A stretch of 64,000 bases of DNA from an uncultured Candidatus Saccharibacteria bacterium (GTDB lineage: Bacteria > Patescibacteriota > Saccharimonadia > Saccharimonadales > Saccharimonadaceae), in assembly GCA_946222005.1 (NCBI GenBank), contig CAMIHP010000001.1:1-64000 (forward strand), read 5' to 3'. The position numbers and the translations under genes were made by a program. The notes below the pieces were generated by a model. That model was given only the letters and a program-made list of their open reading frames with translations. It had not been told where the DNA came from and made no database searches. Positions 1-8,442 of the stretch are shown in pieces (the stretch's first letter is position 1; the number at the start of each line of letters is the position of its first letter).

Positions 1-7
1 TCATAGA

Positions 8-844
8 CTACCTCTTCCTCTTAGCTTCGTGACGACTGCGGACAATCATCTTATTGGTTGATTTGCGGCGGCGGGTCTTGAAGCCAATTGCTGGCTTACC
101 CCATGGCGTCTTCGGGATGCGGCCTGGGCCCGTCTTGCCTTCACCACCACCCATTGGGTGATCGGCTGGGTTCATAGCCTTACCATGGACACTTGGACGC
201 CACCCCATACGGCGGCGGCGACCAGCCGAGCCAAGCTTAACATTCTGGTGCTGGACGTTGCCTACCACACCAATGCTGGCTTCGCACTCAAGGCGGAACT
301 TACGCACCTCACCACTGGGCATCCGCACCATGGCATAGCCGTCTTCTTTAGCCATAAGCTGCGCTTTAGTACCAGCGCTACGCACCATCTGAGCACCCTT
401 ACCGTGGTTGATCTCGATGGCGTAGATCTGGCTACCAACCGGGATGTTAGCCAGTGGCATGCGGTTGCTGGCCTCGATTGGCGCATCAGCGCCAGTCTGG
501 AGCACCTTGCCCTTGGTCATTTGGGTGTCGGCCAAGATGTAGTGGTAGAGACCGTGCTGATCCTTCACACGGGCAATGCGGGCACTGCGGTTTGGATCGT
601 ACTCGATCTCCTCTACCGTCAGCGTCAAGCCAGCAGCCAAGCGATGGTCGAGCAAGCGGTAGTGCCGCTTGACGCCACCACCACGGTGCCGAACGGTGAT
701 CTTACCAGTGTTATTGCGACCAGCCTTTTGCTTGCCAGCCTTGACGAGGCTCTTGAGTGGCTTGCGCGTCGTTACATCGCTCAGATCTTGCGATGTCATG
801 CCGCGGCGGGCGGGAGTGGTTGGGTTGTACTGCTTAATCGGCAT
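8..844 (-). CDS. rplB: 50S ribosomal protein L2
   Basis: L2, 278 residues, the usual length. It binds domain IV of 23S rRNA close to the peptidyl-transferase centre and is needed for subunit joining. The protein shows the typical KITVRHRGGGVKR segment near residue 48, the C-terminal GRRRRMGWRPSVHGKAMNP region carrying the conserved PTC-proximal histidine, and a basic tail. It is last of four genes on the minus strand (rplC-rplD-rplW-rplB) and shares one base with the stop of rplW. The order matches the canonical S10 operon; the next gene (rpsS expected) lies outside the window. Confidence 0.97.
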   Translation of the reverse strand: MPIKQYNPTTPARRGMTSQDLSDVTTRKPLKSLVKAGKQKAGRNNTGKITVRHRGGGVKRHYRLLDHRLAAGLTLTVEEIEYDPNRSARIARVKDQHGLYHYILADTQMTKGKVLQTGADAPIEASNRMPLANIPVGSQIYAIEINHGKGAQMVRSAGTKAQLMAKEDGYAMVRMPSGEVRKFRLECEASIGVVGNVQHQNVKLGSAGRRRRMGWRPSVHGKAMNPADHPMGGGEGKTGPGRIPKTPWGKPAIGFKTRRRKSTNKMIVRSRHEAKRKR

Positions 845-1176
845 TACTTATCCTCCTTCTGCTCTGTTTGCGGCTGCTCTTCGGTCTCAAACACCTTAAT
901 CTCGCCTTCACTCAAGCGAACATACGCCTTTTTGCTGTCGTGGCGGTGTGTGGTGCCTGGGTAGCGGCGCTTACCCCGGCTGTAGCGAATGGCCTTGCCG
1001 CTTTGTACGGCGGTAGTGACATTGGCTACCTTGGTGCCGTCATATTGCGCCTCGACAGCCGCAGCGATCTGCTGCTTGTTAGCCGACAGTGGCACGTCAA
1101 AGATGTAGGTGTTTTGGCTTGTGATGAGCCGGTAGGATTTTTCGGTGGCGCGGGGAGTGACTAATACGAGTTGCAT
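844..1176 (-). CDS. rplW: 50S ribosomal protein L23
   Basis: L23, 110 residues, lies at the exit of the peptide tunnel and docks trigger factor and SRP. The start (MQLVLVTPRATEKSYRL) matches the family pattern of a beta strand followed by TEKS; the central KVANVTTAVQSGKAIRYSRG part is the extended loop. The C-terminus carries an acidic/glutamine tail (EQPQTEQKEDK) beyond the usual fold. It begins directly after the rplD stop and overlaps the rplB start by one base, so it is translated as part of the ribosomal protein operon. Confidence 0.96.
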   Translation of the reverse strand: MQLVLVTPRATEKSYRLITSQNTYIFDVPLSANKQQIAAAVEAQYDGTKVANVTTAVQSGKAIRYSRGKRRYPGTTHRHDSKKAYVRLSEGEIKVFETEEQPQTEQKEDK

Positions 1177-1797
1177 TTATTTGTCCTCCTGTGCGAGCCA
1201 CGCCGTAATAACATCCAGCGCCTGAGGCGACAGGACGATATGGTCGGCATTAAGAATGTAATAGACATTGAGATACATCGCACTCACAGCCAGCACCTGC
1301 TGGAGGTTGGCGGTGGAGCGAATCAGCTCGGGCGACTTCTCGCCAGCGACGAGCAGTACTTTGCGCTCAAGCTTGAACTGGCGGAGGAACGCTGCAGCGT
1401 CTTTGGTCTTGCCAGTTACCTTGTCCTCAAAGGGCAAGACCTGGATCTTGCCAGCCTGGTGAGCCAGTGTGAGAGCTTGGCGGATGGCGACACGTTTGCT
1501 GGTCTTAGACAGCTTCTTGCGGTAGTTCTCGTTGCCGCGTGGGCCAAAGACCACACCACCGCCCCGCCAAATTGGGTTACGGATACTGCCGAAGCGAGCT
1601 CGGCCAGTGCCCTTCTGCCGCCATGGTTTCTTGCCACCACCGCGGACTTCGCCCCGCTGCAAGGTGGTTGCACTTGCCTGGCGGGCGTTTGCCAAGAATG
1701 CGTCGTAAGCGAGCTTGAGCAGCTCGTGGTTCGGCACATTGACGCCGAAGACGCTGGTTGGCAAGGTTGCTTTTGCTGGCTTGGTAGATTCAGCCAT
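1177..1797 (-). CDS. rplD: 50S ribosomal protein L4
   Basis: L4, 206 residues, lines the exit tunnel constriction. The glycine/arginine-rich extended loop (RGGGKKPWRQKGTGRARFGS, about residues 47-66) and the FGPRGNENYRKKLSK stretch are diagnostic. In many bacteria L4 autoregulates the S10 operon through its leader; no E. coli-like leader can be recognised here. The start overlaps the rplC stop as TAATG, so translation is probably coupled. Confidence 0.97.
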   Translation of the reverse strand: MAESTKPAKATLPTSVFGVNVPNHELLKLAYDAFLANARQASATTLQRGEVRGGGKKPWRQKGTGRARFGSIRNPIWRGGGVVFGPRGNENYRKKLSKTSKRVAIRQALTLAHQAGKIQVLPFEDKVTGKTKDAAAFLRQFKLERKVLLVAGEKSPELIRSTANLQQVLAVSAMYLNVYYILNADHIVLSPQALDVITAWLAQEDK

Positions 1798-2408
1798 TAC
1801 TTAGCACCTCCTAGGATAATTAAGCCCTTCTTGGGGCCTGGGACAGCGCCCTTGACACCAATCAAGTTATCCTCAGCCGAGATAAACTCAACCGTCAGAT
1901 TCTTAACGGTGACGCGCTCGTGGCCCATCTGGCCTGCCATGCGCTTCCCTTTGAAAATCTTTTGTGGGTACATGCTACCGATCGAACCGACCTTACGCGT
2001 GTTGCCCTTACCACCGTGGGTTTTGCGGTGGCGCTTAAAGTTGTGCCGCTTGATCGTACCAGCCCAACCTTTACCCTTGCTGATGCCCGTGACATCCACG
2101 ACATCGCCGAGCGCAAACTCCGTAACGCTCCATGTGTCGCCCACCTTGACATCGCCAAGGTCGTCAACACGAAATTCCCGAATATGCTTCGGGGTGACAC
2201 CGGCTGGCTTCACATGCCCAGCCACGGCCTTGCTCAGGTTCTTACCCGCACCATACGCCACCTGCACTGCGTTGTAGCCGTCTGTCTCGACGGACTTGAC
2301 CTGAGTCGCAGCGACAGGCCCAGCCTGGATAAGCGTGACAGGAATCGTCGTGCCATCCTGGCTGATGATTTGGGTCATACCAATCTTGGTACCGAGAAGT
2401 GCTTTCAT
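1797..2408 (-). CDS. rplC: 50S ribosomal protein L3
   Basis: L3, 203 residues, an early-assembly protein whose loop reaches the peptidyl-transferase centre. The start MKALLGTKIGMTQI and the THGGKGNTRKVGSIG loop are family hallmarks. The ribosome-binding site AGAGGG lies just upstream of the ATG. This is the first gene of the cluster in the window; rpsJ, which precedes rplC in most S10 operons, is not upstream. Instead there are about 290 bases without a convincing gene before prmC on the other strand. Confidence 0.97.
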   Translation of the reverse strand: MKALLGTKIGMTQIISQDGTTIPVTLIQAGPVAATQVKSVETDGYNAVQVAYGAGKNLSKAVAGHVKPAGVTPKHIREFRVDDLGDVKVGDTWSVTEFALGDVVDVTGISKGKGWAGTIKRHNFKRHRKTHGGKGNTRKVGSIGSMYPQKIFKGKRMAGQMGHERVTVKNLTVEFISAEDNLIGVKGAVPGPKKGLIILGGAK

Positions 2409-2699
2409 TGCCCTCTTGCTCCCATGTAAAATCCCCGGCGACTAGCAGTATCTTGGTACCAACGCTGCATGGCTACACGCTTCGCTGGCCAAGACTTACC
2501 AATTCGTCCTGGGATGAGTTGCTATTACGTAATAAATTACAGCTACCATAGTACCATAGAATGGGGCGAGAAAGCAAGAGGGCGTAGGCCATCAAGAGCA
2601 ATACAGTAGAACACCAATCCTAACAGCATATTGGTGTGTCGTAGAATCATTATCACCCCATCTACACCATCGCCCACTATGCTACAATATAATGCGTTA
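2409..2699 (-). promoter_or_regulatory. rplC leader and divergent promoter region
   Basis: About 290 bases between divergent rplC and prmC with no gene I can support. On the minus side a short inverted AT-rich stretch (GTAATTTATTACGTAA around 2527-2542) sits in the presumed S10-operon leader. On the plus side TATAAT at 2688-2693 lies six bases before the prmC ATG. No known ribosomal-protein leader motif could be identified by eye. Confidence 0.35.
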
Positions 2700-3533
2700 A
2701 TGCGTCTCTCAACCTCCTCACCTACCTCTGTCGATACGTGGCTTGCTGCGGCAGCTGCTCAGCTACGGGCGGCTGGTATTGCTAGCAGCCGGCTCGATAG
2801 TGAGCTGCTGCTGAGCCATGTGCTGCAGCAGCCTCGGCACTGGCTCCATGCCCACGGCGATAGCACACTCCTGCACGAGCAACACATGCAGGCGGAGCAG
2901 CTCCTTACCCGCCGCCTTCGGCATGAGCCGCTGGCCTACCTGGTGGGGCACAAAGAATTCTATGGGCGCGATTTCGTCGTTTCGCCTGCGGTGCTCGTGC
3001 CCCGGCCCGAGACAGAGCAGATGATTGCCCTCCTGCTGCAGCTCATCCAGCCCACGCAGCACACCATTGCTGATGTTGGCACTGGCAGCGGCATTCTCGC
3101 CATCACAACGCAGCTTGAGCTTCCACAGTGCCAAGTTGATGCATACGACATAAGCCCCAAGGCTCTTGCCATCACTCAGCGCAACGCGCAGCAGCACGGC
3201 GCTACCTCTGTTCATTTTATTCAGAGTGATCTCCTCGCGGCAGCGCAGCAGCGCTATGATGTCATTCTTGCCAACCTCCCCTATGTCAATCCCGCCTGGC
3301 AGCGCGACGACCGCGAGACAGCACACGAGCCAGCCCTGGCACTCTTTGCCGAGGACGACGGGCTTGCCCTCATCTCTACCCTCCTTGCCCAGACGGAGCA
3401 ATGGCTCGCACCTAGCGGCCTACTCATCCTCGAGGCCGACCCCTGCCAGCACTCACGCATCATTGCTCGCGCCGCCGCGCACCAGCTCACTCATATGCGG
3501 AGCGAGGGGTATGCGCTGGCCTTCACAAAATAG
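2700..3533 (+). CDS. prmC: Peptide chain release factor N5-glutamine methyltransferase
   Basis: PrmC/HemK methylates the GGQ glutamine of release factors RF1 and RF2. The N-terminal helical domain (about residues 1-85) is followed by a Rossmann methyltransferase domain with the SAM motif VADVGTGSGILAI and the substrate motif, here NLPY rather than the usual NPPY. I place the start at MRLSTSS because TATAAT ends six bases before that ATG, giving a leaderless transcript like several others here. 277 residues is normal. It is a stand-alone gene, convergent with the next one. Confidence 0.92.
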   Translation: MRLSTSSPTSVDTWLAAAAAQLRAAGIASSRLDSELLLSHVLQQPRHWLHAHGDSTLLHEQHMQAEQLLTRRLRHEPLAYLVGHKEFYGRDFVVSPAVLVPRPETEQMIALLLQLIQPTQHTIADVGTGSGILAITTQLELPQCQVDAYDISPKALAITQRNAQQHGATSVHFIQSDLLAAAQQRYDVILANLPYVNPAWQRDDRETAHEPALALFAEDDGLALISTLLAQTEQWLAPSGLLILEADPCQHSRIIARAAAHQLTHMRSEGYALAFTK

Positions 3534-3540
3534 CGATAGA

Positions 3541-4227
3541 CTATCCTACCAACTGCAATGCACGCTGTGCCATTTGTTCTGCAATATGTATAGCCGTTAA
3601 CCCCCAGCGCTCATGCCATGGCAGCATGCTACGCACCTTGTTGAGCGCTTGGTGAGCGTAATGTTCTGGCGACTGGATTGTCGCGTGCTGGAGTAGTGCA
3701 CACACCTCGGCCAGTTCTTGGCCATCTACCTCTGTTGGCTGCACCTCATCTACCAATACAACTATATCATCTGTATCGGCGGTATCGTGCTCATAGCAAA
3801 ATACCTGTGGCTCGGCCAGTAATGTGTTGCTGTGGCTAGTCGTATCGAGACAATACAACCGCACCTTGCCAGTGTATATGCCATCCTCGTCCACCTCATG
3901 CATAATAATATGCGGGTCGCGCACCCGGCCATCTTTATCCAAAGCAGCCCAGGCACTCAGTGTAAGGCGCTGCCCACTATCAGTTTTGTGGCCAAAGTAT
4001 ACGCTGCGCACCTCACCACCGTCGTAGCGCTGCCGGCCGGCCGCACCACGTCGGCGCGCACTTCTGTACTGGGTAGTAATAATATCCTGGACGACTGCGG
4101 TGAGCTGCTCAGCCAATAAGCCCGGCTGCTCGTGCTGGCCCGGTGGTGCACACTCAGCGTCAGTATTGGCTGCGTGTGGCACGCGACGCAAAGCATCGCC
4201 CGCGCGGGGTGCTGTGCTATATGTCAT
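3541..4227 (-). CDS. Unknown protein, accessory
   Basis: I do not recognise this 228-residue soluble protein. It has no signal peptide or membrane segment. A basic patch (YRSARRRGAAGRQRY, about 54-68) precedes a strand-rich middle (VRSVYFGHKTDSGQRLTLSAW...) and an acidic region (HDTADTDDIVVLVDEVQP). The ATG is preceded by ACAGAGGG with six bases between, close to the ACAGAGGT motif used by several accessory genes here. TATAGT lies upstream, about 30 bases from the ATG. Its overall plan resembles the proteins at 4343-4936 and 7144-7725, possibly distant paralogues; this is only an impression. Confidence 0.7.
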   Translation of the reverse strand: MTYSTAPRAGDALRRVPHAANTDAECAPPGQHEQPGLLAEQLTAVVQDIITTQYRSARRRGAAGRQRYDGGEVRSVYFGHKTDSGQRLTLSAWAALDKDGRVRDPHIIMHEVDEDGIYTGKVRLYCLDTTSHSNTLLAEPQVFCYEHDTADTDDIVVLVDEVQPTEVDGQELAEVCALLQHATIQSPEHYAHQALNKVRSMLPWHERWGLTAIHIAEQMAQRALQLVG

Positions 4228-4298
4228 GTTGTTCCCTCTGTGTGTTAGATATACTTCTCTTTTAGCATACTATAGAAGCATAGCTGCATGCAAATAAC

Positions 4299-4340
4299 AG
4301 AGGTGACCAAATGAACGTCTTTATGCTATATTCAGAATAA
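4299..4340 (+). other. Possible nine-codon peptide with ribosome-binding motif
   Basis: ACAGAGGT at 4295-4302 is followed, with six bases between, by an ATG and a nine-residue reading frame (MNVFMLYSE) ending in TAA. The spacing equals that of real genes with the same motif in this window. It lies between two minus-strand genes. It may be chance. Confidence 0.15.
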
Positions 4341-4342
4341 TT

Positions 4343-4936
4343 CTAATATAGCTCCCTGTACTCTGCCGTGGCGATCAGTTCGCGTAGCTGGGCTACCTCA
4401 TGCGTGTCAACTGGTTGGTCGTTGATGCCCATTTGGCGCTCGAGTTTTTGGTTTGCTAGCTCGTTCTTGAGATGATCTACTGTTGCAAGCGTGCGCTCGT
4501 ATGCTTCCTCTGGTGGCAGATTCCTGCCAATGGTCAATTCTTTTGGTATTTTACGCTGAGATTCGCTCCCCTGCGGTGTATCAAATCGCCGCACCACACC
4601 ATCCTCAAGATGATAGCGAAAACTGTCGCCACCCCGCTCCCTAAGGCTAATCATTCGGTCCTGCGTGCCATCGTCTAGTGTTGTCGATTCGGTCAGGATT
4701 GTGACCGTTCTCTCACCCTGTGTTGCATACAGCAAGACACTCGACTTCACGCGGTCAGTGAGAACCGTGTGATCGTATGTATTCGCTTCACCAGCAAATT
4801 GCAGCAGCGTCTCCTGCACTAAGTCGTCAAAATCTGCCGCTGCCTGTGCCTTCTCCTCCTTGGAGAGCCGCTCAGCAAACTGCCCTACCGTAGCGATTTT
4901 CTCTTGATTGTTTGTTCCGGGCTGCTCATGTGCCAT
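4343..4936 (-). CDS. Unknown protein under a (GA)n-tract promoter
   Basis: A 197-residue, acidic, soluble protein I cannot assign. It begins with a polar segment (MAHEQPGTNNQEK), then a helical part, a strand-rich centre (TVTILTESTTLDDGTQDRM), and a charged C-terminal helix (ERTLATVDHLKNELANQKLE) that could form a coiled coil. No membrane segment is visible. The start is fixed by ACAGAGGT five bases before the ATG. The promoter contains nine GA repeats between -35 and -10, so expression may switch by slipped-strand mispairing. The gene stands alone between rplU and the gene at 3541. Confidence 0.75.
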   Translation of the reverse strand: MAHEQPGTNNQEKIATVGQFAERLSKEEKAQAAADFDDLVQETLLQFAGEANTYDHTVLTDRVKSSVLLYATQGERTVTILTESTTLDDGTQDRMISLRERGGDSFRYHLEDGVVRRFDTPQGSESQRKIPKELTIGRNLPPEEAYERTLATVDHLKNELANQKLERQMGINDQPVDTHEVAQLRELIATAEYRELY

Positions 4937-4971
4937 GGTATACCTCTGTTGTGTTATATACTATGACACCT

Positions 4972-5004
4972 ATAATGCTCTCTCTCTCTCTCTCTGAAAG
5001 TCAA
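4972..5004 (-). promoter_or_regulatory. Promoter with (GA)9 tract between -35 and -10
   Basis: On the minus strand TTGACT (5004-4999) is followed by TTC, nine GA repeats (4995-4978) and CATTAT (4977-4972), about 35 bases before the ATG at 4936. The spacer is 21 bases, longer than the ideal 17, so loss of two repeats would give an optimal promoter. Two other loci here have the same design. Confidence 0.6.
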
Positions 5005-5040
5005 CCGATCAAATCAAGAACAGGCCTTTGCTATGCCAAA

Positions 5041-5066
5041 AACCACCCATCAGCTGGGTGGTTTTG
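5041..5066 (-). terminator. Rho-independent terminator of rplU
   Basis: CCACCCA / TGGGTGG stem with a five-base loop, flanked by A and T runs on both sides, just downstream of the rplU stop. It can work in either direction. Confidence 0.8.
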
Positions 5067-5088
5067 TATTGTTACATATACACTACAG

Positions 5089-5394
5089 CTATTTGATCGA
5101 TGTGATCATAATGCGGCTGTATTGCTGGCGATGGCCACGCTCTTTGTGGACGCGCTTTTTGGCTTTGTAGCGAATGACGCGGATTTTGTCGCCCTTAACG
5201 AGCGCTTCTACGACCTCGGCCTTGACCTTGACGCCTGCAACGTGCGGCGTACCAACAGTGGTCGTCTCGCCATCGATGGTCAGGAGTGCATCGGCTTCGA
5301 GCGCTTTTGTGCCGTCCGGGAGGCGGTCCACCAGGAGGGTCTCTTTTTCGGCGACGAGATATTGCTTGCCGCCAAGCTGAATGACTGCTTTCAT
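5089..5394 (-). CDS. rplU: 50S ribosomal protein L21
   Basis: L21, 101 residues, binds 23S rRNA near L20. The start MKAVIQLGGKQYLV is the family signature and is preceded by AAGGAATCAG. The C-terminal KKRVHKERGHRQQYSRI segment is conserved. Usually rplU is followed by rpmA (L27), but here it stands alone with a terminator directly downstream, so L27 must lie elsewhere. Confidence 0.96.
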   Translation of the reverse strand: MKAVIQLGGKQYLVAEKETLLVDRLPDGTKALEADALLTIDGETTTVGTPHVAGVKVKAEVVEALVKGDKIRVIRYKAKKRVHKERGHRQQYSRIMITSIK

Positions 5395-5452
5395 CTGATT
5401 CCTTATAATTATTAATACTTCCGACTGATTGTAGCAGAGACGGCGGTGGATG

Positions 5453-5911
5453 TCAAAGTTGGCATATCTCACTATCATTACTCACCAGCCGCTGCACCAC
5501 CGCTGGCAGCTCTGCCTCGCTGCGCCACACCTCCGCCTGGGTGGCGATGAGCTCGTCGCTCAGGTAGCTCTGCTCACCCACACTGTGGTGCTGCGCCAGG
5601 GCGATTGGCTTGCCCAGCGCTAGCGCCGCCCCCACCTCCATGAGCATCCCCTCGCTGCGCCGCGGCGATGCTTGGACCACGAGTACCATGTCGTACTGGG
5701 GCAGCACGCTCAGCGCACGGCGGATGAATTCACCTGGCCTATGGTAGCTAGGCCAGGCTGGGTCGAAGAGATTGCAATACACCGCGCAGCCCACCTGCTC
5801 AAGTGCTGCCACCACTGTGCGCATCCGTGCCCGCACCACCGCCTCGTCCTCACCGGTAAAGGCGTAGGAGCAAAAGACAGCGGGCGGGGTGGCTGGTAGC
5901 GTGGAGTTCAT
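5453..5911 (-). CDS. Nucleoside 2-deoxyribosyltransferase-like protein
   Basis: A 152-residue protein with the flavodoxin-like fold pattern of the nucleoside 2-deoxyribosyltransferase/TIR-like group: an N-terminal strand (AVFCSYAFTGEDE), a mid-region YDMVLVVQ strand followed by SEGMLMEVGAALALGKPIA, which matches the family D/S-x-G-x-x-x-E-x-G-x-A-x-A pattern with a candidate catalytic glutamate. Such enzymes cleave or exchange bases on nucleosides; some relatives cleave other N-glycosidic bonds. TATACT lies six bases before the ATG, so the transcript is probably leaderless. The substrate cannot be told from sequence. Confidence 0.65.
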   Translation of the reverse strand: MNSTLPATPPAVFCSYAFTGEDEAVVRARMRTVVAALEQVGCAVYCNLFDPAWPSYHRPGEFIRRALSVLPQYDMVLVVQASPRRSEGMLMEVGAALALGKPIALAQHHSVGEQSYLSDELIATQAEVWRSEAELPAVVQRLVSNDSEICQL

Positions 5912-6052
5912 ATATATAGTATACGCTACTACAGCACTGGGTTATATCCTGTTATTTTTCGTATTATTTCTCACGATTTTTGCCTCTGTTGCGAGCCGAT
6001 CTTTCACAAATCTTATTTCACATCCTGTCATATCTATGCTACGCTGGGTAGT

Positions 6053-6835
6053 ATGAGTATGAAGAGACTCGTGTATGGCATAGCTGGTACAATGATCGTC
6101 TTCGCAGGCGCGGGCGTCATCGTAGCAGCCCAGCCAAAGAGTGGTTCGTCAGCGCCTGCATACAATGCAACGAGTGCAACAACCGGTGGACATATGGCCA
6201 AGGCATTAGCGCCGTCCGACCAGCCATCCGCGCAGACACTCGCACAGCGCAACCAAGCTATCAAGATAATCATCGCCTCCAACGCTTCTCCCAAGGCTAT
6301 CAAGCCAGCCTCGAAGCCCAGCGAGACACCAACGCCAACACCAGCAACTGAGCAAAAGCCAGCCGCAACCAACGGCGCTTCGACTGGCTCGAACACACGC
6401 TCGAATAGCAATGCTCAAAAGAGCAATCCATCAAATAATAAGTCAAATTCTAACTCCAACGTGCCATCACCAGAGTTTGTCGACCGCGTCTTTGCGACGG
6501 TCAACAAGGAGCGGGCAGCACGTTCGCTTGGTAGTGTGCAGCGCATCGAGCAGATCGATACGAGCTCGCGCGCTCAGTCGGCCTACAATGCGCAGATTAA
6601 TAAGCTCAGCCACGATGGCGGCCTCGACCGCCTGAAGCAACTCTACACCTGCCGCACCAGTGGTGAGATTCTCGAGCTCGTGCCAATCTCGTACAATGAG
6701 CAGCAAGCCACAGATGTCTGGATCAATTCCCCACCGCACAACAAGATTATGTTCTCGGGCGATTACGACAAAGCTGGCATTGGCCTGACGCAAAAAGGCG
6801 ACCAATATTACATTGCCATGCAGTTCTGCCGCTAG
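6053..6835 (+). CDS. Exported CAP-domain (SCP-like) protein
   Basis: 260 residues. An N-terminal signal or anchor (RLVYGIAGTMIVFAGAGVIV) is followed by a long disordered Ser/Thr/Asn/Pro/Ala-rich linker to about residue 140 and a C-terminal CAP domain (FVDRVFATVNKERAARS ... INKLSHDGG ... EILELV ... ATDVWINSPPHNKIM ... YYIAMQFC). CAP proteins are secreted and in many bacteria act on the envelope or bind lipids; several lack known activity. In an episymbiont it may face the host cell. TACGCT lies seven bases before the ATG. A strong terminator follows. Confidence 0.85.
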   Translation: MSMKRLVYGIAGTMIVFAGAGVIVAAQPKSGSSAPAYNATSATTGGHMAKALAPSDQPSAQTLAQRNQAIKIIIASNASPKAIKPASKPSETPTPTPATEQKPAATNGASTGSNTRSNSNAQKSNPSNNKSNSNSNVPSPEFVDRVFATVNKERAARSLGSVQRIEQIDTSSRAQSAYNAQINKLSHDGGLDRLKQLYTCRTSGEILELVPISYNEQQATDVWINSPPHNKIMFSGDYDKAGIGLTQKGDQYYIAMQFCR

Positions 6836-6884
6836 GAGAGGATAAGGGTATAACCTCTATCTGAGAGAAACACTTGCTGAGAAT

Positions 6885-6918
6885 AGAAAAAACCAGCTAT
6901 CATGGCTGGTTTTTTACT
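6885..6918 (+). terminator. Rho-independent terminator of the CAP gene
   Basis: AACCAGC / GGCTGGTT stem with a six-base loop followed by six T residues, 50 bases after the CAP stop codon. Confidence 0.85.
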
Positions 6919-7143
6919 GTTTAGAAGAATGTCGACGTTAGTTGAACCTCAAAGTCCTCTTCGGTAATTTCACAGGTTTGTATCATTCCTTTCTCTTGAA
7001 GCTAAGAACTGACAACACCCCAAGAGCGACCCAGCATCAAAAATAAGTACTAGTTTGCAACCAGGTCTTAATTCTACCTGCCTAAAGTGGTAGAAGGGTA
7101 GCTGAGGTTAAGAAGGCGAAGCCTTAGAGGCCAATCACTTCAA
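6919..7143. other. Intergenic, weak hairpin only
   Basis: Between the terminator and the next minus-strand gene. A short palindromic stretch (CTTAATTCTACC ... GGTAG ... GAGGTTAAG, about 7068-7112) could fold. No gene, promoter or RNA family is evident. Confidence 0.3.
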
Positions 7144-7725
7144 CTACTCATCATCAAGCGATTCCGCCCCACTCAGAACCTTCCAGAGCTCTCGCACTTC
7201 GGCGTCGCTCACCACTTGATCACCTCGGCTAATTCGCTGGATATCACCAATCGTGCGCATGGCAGATTGACCACTACAGGCTGAGTCGGCCAGCGAACGC
7301 ACCACCCGCTGGCGATAGCCTTCTGTAATAATGCGGTAGCGCAGCTGCTTTGAGTCACTCACCAGGCTTACCTCCTGTGTTGTCGCAGCTATTGCATTGT
7401 CGCTTAGGCTTGGCTGTAGCGGCTCACGCCAAAATGTCGCCGTCTCAACATCCGCCTGCAATCGCGAGCCATCGGCATATGGTGCTGCAAGCCTGAGGAT
7501 CGCACGGCTCTGGCCTGGCAACAGAGACGAATCAGCCCCTTCTGCTAGCGTTGTCTCATCTACCCGGCTGCCGTGTATGTTTACCCGATCAGCAAATTTT
7601 GTCATCATATGCAGGGCAATCCGGCTTAGCTGCACCACTGCCGCTGCTTGGTCGGCTGCTGTCACTCGTTCGCGCGGGGTGTCTTCCATTGCGCAAAATG
7701 CTTCTTGGGCTTGAGTTTGTGTCAT
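7144..7725 (-). CDS. Unknown protein, accessory
   Basis: 193 residues from the ATG preceded by AGAAAGG seven bases upstream; an in-frame extension to 7818 lacks a ribosome site and is less likely. Soluble, mixed helix/strand, with a helical N-terminus (VTAADQAAAVVQLSRIALHMM) and a strand-rich core (QSRAILRLAAPYADGSRL). The C-terminus is helical and acidic (EVRELWKVLSGAESLDDE). I do not recognise a family. It may belong with the unknown proteins at 3541 and 4343, which share the same domain plan. Confidence 0.65.
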   Translation of the reverse strand: MTQTQAQEAFCAMEDTPRERVTAADQAAAVVQLSRIALHMMTKFADRVNIHGSRVDETTLAEGADSSLLPGQSRAILRLAAPYADGSRLQADVETATFWREPLQPSLSDNAIAATTQEVSLVSDSKQLRYRIITEGYRQRVVRSLADSACSGQSAMRTIGDIQRISRGDQVVSDAEVRELWKVLSGAESLDDE

Positions 7726-7959
7726 TTGGCTGCCTTTCTGTCGCAGTACACGGCGTATTATATTAGTAATAAAACAAAGGCTGTCTTGGCAATCGAATAA
7801 TCTCACACCCCCTCTCATACATCCTCTTCTAAGCTGCTGCAGAAATTGCCATCATAGATTGAACGTTATAGCGCTAGCAGTAATCAGCAGCTGGCCCTGC
7901 ACTACCAGATAAGGAATAGTTGGTACATGAGAGAGGAGAAGTGTGCAGCTTAACCTACG

Positions 7960-8442
7960 CTATTCAATCGTCTTCTCAAACACCGTCGTGTTATAGATCG
8001 TTGCGCCCTTGTGGAGATAAAAGCGATGAGCTGCCTGGCGCTTAGGGTTGGAGGTGAAGGTGAGCTTGGTCGCACCATGCTGCTGACCCCAGTTCAGCAT
8101 CGCATCCCACAGCCGCGAGCCAACCCCCTTGCCCTGAACCGATGGGTCGGTCACAAAATCATCGAGGTAGATCTTGCGCCCAGCGATTGGCCCCACCAGC
8201 AGGGCGAGCGTTGCCATGCCTACCACCTTGCCATCAAGACGAGCCAGGAGCAGCGTTTGATTCTCAGCAGCAATCACTGCTTCTAACGCCTGGCGCAAAG
8301 CGTCTATCGCCGCTGTATCATGGGTAGTTGGAGTAGTTGGCGCGGTTGCTCCGGCTTGGTGCAGCACATCGCCCAGTACTGCGATTGCCGCCACATCAGC
8401 CTGGCTGACGGCGGTTGCCTGTTCGATTATGAGTTCTTCCAT
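7960..8442 (-). CDS. GNAT-family N-acetyltransferase
   Basis: 160 residues with the GNAT fold: motif A around residue 105 (YLDDFVTDPSVQGKGVGSRLWDAM) has the R/Q-x-x-G-x-G/A acetyl-CoA pyrophosphate loop as QGKGVG. The preceding strands (NQTLLLARLDGKVVGMATLALL) and the C-terminal AAHRFYLHKGA motif B complete it. Substrate unknown. The gene is divergent from pta and the two leaderless promoters overlap in a 20-base gap. Confidence 0.85.
   Translation of the reverse strand: MEELIIEQATAVSQADVAAIAVLGDVLHQAGATAPTTPTTHDTAAIDALRQALEAVIAAENQTLLLARLDGKVVGMATLALLVGPIAGRKIYLDDFVTDPSVQGKGVGSRLWDAMLNWGQQHGATKLTFTSNPKRQAAHRFYLHKGATIYNTTVFEKTIE

Noticed and set aside
158..964. 268-codon frame opposite rplB/rplW
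   Set aside because: Antisense shadow of highly conserved ribosomal protein genes.
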